From contig NZ_JARXYX010000016.1 in the NCBI RefSeq assembly GCF_029893585.1, positions 1 to 64,000 on the forward strand: DNA of 64,000 nucleotides, in the 5' to 3' direction. The translations under genes were made by a program, and so were the position numbers. The notes under the pieces were generated by a model. That model made no database searches. It was not told the DNA's origin and saw nothing but the letters and a program-made list of their open reading frames with translations. Below are positions 61,009 to 64,000 of the stretch, in pieces; the stretch's first letter is position 1; every line of letters begins with the position of its first letter. This stretch comes from Streptomyces sp. LBL. GTDB taxonomy: Bacteria > Actinomycetota > Actinomycetes > Streptomycetales > Streptomycetaceae.

Positions 61009-62130
61009 TCAGCCCTTCTTGCTCTTGCTGCGACGCACGACGGCGTAGCCGTACTGCTCGGGCCAGCGCGGCTCCTCGCCGAGCTCCGCGGCTGCGCGGT
61101 GGGCCCAGGAGGGCTCGCGCAGCAGCTGACGGCCGAGCATCACGGCGTCGGCCTGGCCGGTGGCGACGATCTCCTCGGCCTGGGCGGGCTCGAGGATGAG
61201 GCCGATGGCGGCGGTGGGGATGCCGGCGGCCTCGCGGGCCTGGGCGGCGAAGGGCACCTGGTAGTTGGGACCCGCGACGATCTTGGCGTCGCGGACCATG
61301 CCGCCGGTGGACACGTCGAGAAGATCGACGCCATGGGCCGTCAGTTCCTTGGCGAGGCGAACAGTGTCCTCCCCGGTCCAGCCCTCGCGCTCGTCCTCGG
61401 GGTTCTCCGTCAGCCAGTCGGTAGCCGAGGTACGGAAGAAGACCGGCAGCTCGGCGGGCCACACGGCGCGCACCGCGTCGACGACCTCCAGGGCGAAGCG
61501 GATCCGGTTCTCGAAGCTGCCGCCATAAGCGTCGGTGCGGTGGTTGGAGACCGGGGAGAGGAAGGAGTTGATGAGGTAGCCGTGGGCGCCGTGCACCTCG
61601 GCGACCTGGAAGCCGGCGGCCAGGGCGCGCTTGGCCGAGGCGGCGAAGTCACGGACCAGCTGCTGGATCTCATCGACGGTCAGTTCGTGCGGGACGGGCA
61701 GGCCCTGGTAGGGCTCCGGGCTGGGCGCCACGGTCTGCCAGCCGCCCTCGGCCTCTGACAAGTACCGGTCGGACAGCCAGGGCTTGTCCACCGACGCCTT
61801 GCGGCCGGCGTGGGCGAGCTGGATGGCCGGGACGGCGCCGTACGCCTTGATGGCCTGGGTGATCCTGGCGAACGCCTCCTGCTGACGGTCGTTCCACAGG
61901 CCCAGGTCCCAGGGGCTGATCCGTCCGTCGGGGCGGACCCCGGTGGCCTCGGCCATGACCAGGCCCGCGCCACCGGCGGCGCGCGAGGCCAGGTGGGTGA
62001 GGTGGAAGTCGGTCGGCGCGCCGGTCTCCGGGCCGGTGGGGGCGGCGGAGTACATGCACATCGGCGACATCCACACCCGGTTGGGTATCTGGAGGGAGCG
62101 CAGCTTGAGGGGGGTGAACAGAGTGCTCAC
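61009..62130 (-). CDS. NADH:flavin oxidoreductase, Old Yellow Enzyme (YqjM-like)
   Basis: A 373-aa FMN enzyme that reduces activated C=C bonds. YqjM-like motifs are NRVWMSPMCMYSA near residue 20 (the Cys tunes the flavin), QLAHAGRKAS near 105, VHGAHGYLINSFLSP near 185 and FRTSATDWL near 235. GTG at 62130 begins SerThrLeuPheThr. It probably protects against electrophiles with its operon partners. It lies 82 bp downstream of the NAD(P)-binding gene. Confidence 0.92.
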   Translation of the reverse strand: MSTLFTPLKLRSLQIPNRVWMSPMCMYSAAPTGPETGAPTDFHLTHLASRAAGGAGLVMAEATGVRPDGRISPWDLGLWNDRQQEAFARITQAIKAYGAVPAIQLAHAGRKASVDKPWLSDRYLSEAEGGWQTVAPSPEPYQGLPVPHELTVDEIQQLVRDFAASAKRALAAGFQVAEVHGAHGYLINSFLSPVSNHRTDAYGGSFENRIRFALEVVDAVRAVWPAELPVFFRTSATDWLTENPEDEREGWTGEDTVRLAKELTAHGVDLLDVSTGGMVRDAKIVAGPNYQVPFAAQAREAAGIPTAAIGLILEPAQAEEIVATGQADAVMLGRQLLREPSWAHRAAAELGEEPRWPEQYGYAVVRRSKSKKG

Positions 62131-62212
62131 GGTGTTTCTCTTTCAGGTGGGGCATCGCCGGCCGGGACAACGCCGTCGAGGGGGAGATGAGGGGAGACGC
62201 GGAGTGGGCGGG

Positions 62213-62881
62213 TCAGTGGGCGGCGTGGGCTGCCACGGCGTCCGCGATGGGAGTGCTGCCGCCGATGACCTCGACGGTCCGGCCGGTCAGCCGCGATTCG
62301 TCGAGCAGTGCCAGCAGGACGGCGGCGACATCGGCCCGGGAGATGGGGCCCGGGCCGGTCCGCTCGGCGAGCGTGACCCGGCCGGTGCCGGGGGTGTCGT
62401 CGAGCAAGCCGGGGCGGACGATCGTCGCCTGGAGCGCGGTCCGGGACCGGACGGCGCTCTCGGCCGCGATCTTGGCCCGCAGATAGGTGCGGAAGACCGG
62501 GCCGAGGCTGGTGTCGTCGACGGCCCGCAGATCGGCGCCCATGGCGGAGAGCAGCAGGTAGCGTCCGACACCGGCGCTCTCGGTGGCGTCCGCCAGCAGG
62601 ATCGCCGCGCCGCGGTCCACGCTGTCCTTACGGCCCACCGAACTCCCGGGGCCCGCTCCGGCGGCGAACACCACCGCGTCGGCACCCGTCAGATGCCGGG
62701 CGACCTCGTCACTGGTGGCCTTCTCCAGATCCACGAGCCGGGCCTGGGCCCCGGCCTTCTCCAGCGCCTCGGCCTGGGCCGGGTTGCGGATGAGGCCGGT
62801 GACCGCACCGCCGCGCCGGAACAGGAGCTGTTCCAGGAGAAGGGCGATCTTGCCGTGCCCTCCGGCGATCACGACCTTCAC
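62213..62881 (-). CDS. NAD(P)H-binding atypical SDR protein
   Basis: A 222-aa protein of the NmrA/BVR-B-like group. The cofactor motif GGHGKIALLLEQLL is at residues 7-20, and VVFAAGAGPGS and YLLLSAMGADL follow. YLRAKIAAE near 130 provides the Tyr-x3-Lys-like pair and IVRPGLLDDTPGTGRVTL the family end. It is related to the last gene of the window (63334-63987). GTG at 62881 lies 2 bp after the RidA stop. Confidence 0.86.
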   Translation of the reverse strand: MKVVIAGGHGKIALLLEQLLFRRGGAVTGLIRNPAQAEALEKAGAQARLVDLEKATSDEVARHLTGADAVVFAAGAGPGSSVGRKDSVDRGAAILLADATESAGVGRYLLLSAMGADLRAVDDTSLGPVFRTYLRAKIAAESAVRSRTALQATIVRPGLLDDTPGTGRVTLAERTGPGPISRADVAAVLLALLDESRLTGRTVEVIGGSTPIADAVAAHAAH

Positions 62882-62883
62882 GA

Positions 62884-63285
62884 TCAGGCCGGCAGGCGGG
62901 TGTCGAGGACGAAGTTGACCTCGATGAGCTGGCCCGGGAAGAACAGCGAGGCGACGCCGATGGTGGAGCTGGTGGGGCGGTGGTCGCCGAAGTAGGCCAG
63001 GTTCGCCGCGGCCATCGCCATGTTGTACTTCGGCAGGTCCACGATGAACTGGGTCTCGGAGACGACCTGGTTGCGGGTGGCGCCGTAGTGGGCGAGCACC
63101 TTCTCGAAGTTGGCGTAGGACTGCTTCAGCTGGGCGTCGAAGTCGCCCGGGTAGAGGAAGTTGCCCTGCTCGTCGTGCGAGAGCTGTCCGGAGACGTAGA
63201 TCGTGTCGCCGACCTTGATGGCCTGGGCGAACCCGAACTCCTTCTCGCCGGAGACGTCGTGGCTGTAGGAATCGATGGCGGTCAT
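62884..63285 (-). CDS. RidA/YjgF family protein
   Basis: A 133-aa trimer-forming protein of the Rid family that hydrolyses reactive enamine/imine intermediates. The start is MTAIDSYSHDVSGEKEFGFAQAIKVGDTIYVSGQLSHDEQG, with QLKQSYANFEKVLAHYGA and IEVNFVLDTRLPA at the end. The canonical active-site Arg (near residue 105 in RidA) is not obvious, so it may belong to an Rid1-7 type without deaminase activity. ATG at 63285 follows AAGGAG. It is coupled to the next gene. Confidence 0.85.
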   Translation of the reverse strand: MTAIDSYSHDVSGEKEFGFAQAIKVGDTIYVSGQLSHDEQGNFLYPGDFDAQLKQSYANFEKVLAHYGATRNQVVSETQFIVDLPKYNMAMAAANLAYFGDHRPTSSTIGVASLFFPGQLIEVNFVLDTRLPA

Positions 63286-63333
63286 GGTGCTTCTCCTTGC
63301 TGATGGTGCTGTGGTTGAGATGCGGGTGTGAGC

Positions 63334-63987
63334 TCAGGCGGCCGTGAGGCGGGTGACGGCGTCCGCGACAGGGGTGTCACCGGAGGTGAGCTCGACGATC
63401 ACGCGGCTGAGGGCCGGAGCGTGCAGGGCGGCGTCGAGGAACGCGGCGACGTCGTCGCGGTGCACGTCGCCGTACTCGACGGCAGGACCGGCGGTGACGT
63501 GGCCGGTGCCGGGGGTGTCCAGAAGGGTTCCGGGACGGACGATCAGCCAGTTCAGGTTGGTGCGTGTCAGATAGACGTCGGCGGTCTTCTTGACCTTGAT
63601 GTAGTGCTCGAAGCCCTCACTACGTGTCCCGTCGCGCAGCGCGTCGGGGAACACCGAGACGAGGACGAACCGCGCCACCCCGGCGAGCGCGGCCGCGTCG
63701 GCGGCCTTTTGAAGGCCGCGGCCGTCGATGAGGGTCGTCTTGTCCTGACCGGTGCCGTGTGCGCCGGCCGAGAAGACCACGGCGTCATGGCCGCGCATCC
63801 TGCCGGCCAGGTCGTCGACCGAGTCGGCGATGAGATCACCGACCACCGGAGTCCCGCCGGCCGCCTGTACGGTCTCGCCCTGAGCGGGCCGGCGGTGCAT
63901 GCCGGTCACGAGGTCACGGCGTTGGGTGAGGAGTTGAGTGAGGCGGCGGCCGACTCCTCCGGCGGCGCCGATCTGGAACACCTTCAT
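63334..63987 (-). CDS. NAD(P)H-binding atypical SDR protein
   Basis: A 217-aa protein. The cofactor site is FQIGAAGGVGRRLTQLL (residues 4-20), then VVFSAGAHGTGQDKTT, VLVSVFPDALRDG, YIKVKKTADVYL and WLIVRPGTLLDTPGTGHVT. It shares the last motif with the 62213-62881 protein, so the two are paralogues. It begins at ATG 63987, 13 bp before the window edge, so the promoter of this operon lies outside. Confidence 0.87.
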   Translation of the reverse strand: MKVFQIGAAGGVGRRLTQLLTQRRDLVTGMHRRPAQGETVQAAGGTPVVGDLIADSVDDLAGRMRGHDAVVFSAGAHGTGQDKTTLIDGRGLQKAADAAALAGVARFVLVSVFPDALRDGTRSEGFEHYIKVKKTADVYLTRTNLNWLIVRPGTLLDTPGTGHVTAGPAVEYGDVHRDDVAAFLDAALHAPALSRVIVELTSGDTPVADAVTRLTAA

Positions 63988-64000
63988 GAACTCGTCCCGT

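Overview
High-GC actinobacterial chromosome, almost certainly Streptomyces. The signs are strong G/C bias at third codon positions, many GTG starts, Tat signal peptides, dense GTGA/ATGA gene overlaps, an OpcA/Zwf-type pentose-phosphate operon, and XRE/TPR and MmyB-type regulators. From memory, the order Gnd-Pgi-OpcA-Zwf-Tal-Tkt, followed further on by an ATP-grasp gene, a metallophosphoesterase and an Sfp-type phosphopantetheinyl transferase, resembles the SCO6657-SCO6673 region of S. coelicolor. No tRNA, rRNA, CRISPR array or prophage was seen.

Layout. 1-2.6 kb: tail of an IS630-type transposase, a class C beta-lactamase-like hydrolase, a PPOX/F420-type flavoprotein and a VOC protein with a strong terminator. 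2.7-8.0 kb: an accessory island. It holds three tiny minus-strand genes, a lower-GC XRE/TPR regulator coupled to a RibD-like deaminase, and remnants of IS1380, IS4 and IS110 transposases. 8.1-13.5 kb: a quinate/shikimate catabolic module (MHS permease, TetR regulator, quinate/shikimate dehydrogenase, QsuB-type dehydroshikimate dehydratase) with two matching 24-bp palindromes. 13.5-22.7 kb: a minus-strand central-carbon operon (tkt-tal-zwf-opcA-pgi-gnd-phosphatase), with a divergent AraC regulator. 24-29.5 kb: a CoA-dependent hydroxycinnamate module like couNOLM, with MarR (CouR-like) and IclR regulators. 29.6-47.2 kb: a glycan-use locus. Its minus arm is PfkB kinase, ABC binding protein and two permeases, a GH2 beta-galactosidase and two secreted Tat phosphoesterase-like proteins. 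Its plus arm is DeoR, GH4, GH38 alpha-mannosidase and GH29 alpha-fucosidase. 47.2-52.5 kb: ATP-grasp, metallophosphoesterase, phosphopantetheinyl transferase, a small protein, an XRE regulator and an MmyB-like ligand-binding protein. 52.6-54.8 kb: a vanillate-demethylase-like operon (vanA - 65-aa gene - vanB). 55.4-58.5 kb: an MMPL exporter with a divergent TetR regulator across a 34-bp inverted repeat. 58.8-64 kb: a minus-strand run of stress/redox enzymes (ATP-grasp, SRPBCC, SDR, Old Yellow Enzyme, RidA, two NAD(P)-binding proteins).

How the parts fit. Three separate aromatic modules (quinate/shikimate, hydroxycinnamate, vanillate) would all feed protocatechuate, but no ring-cleavage genes lie in the window. 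The glycan locus has the enzymes expected for branched mannose/galactose/fucose glycans of plant or fungal walls. Together with the pentose-phosphate operon this is a plant-biomass-use region. Many genes are flanked by short palindromes or tandem repeats, and the sharpest are listed as candidate operators or repeat tracts.
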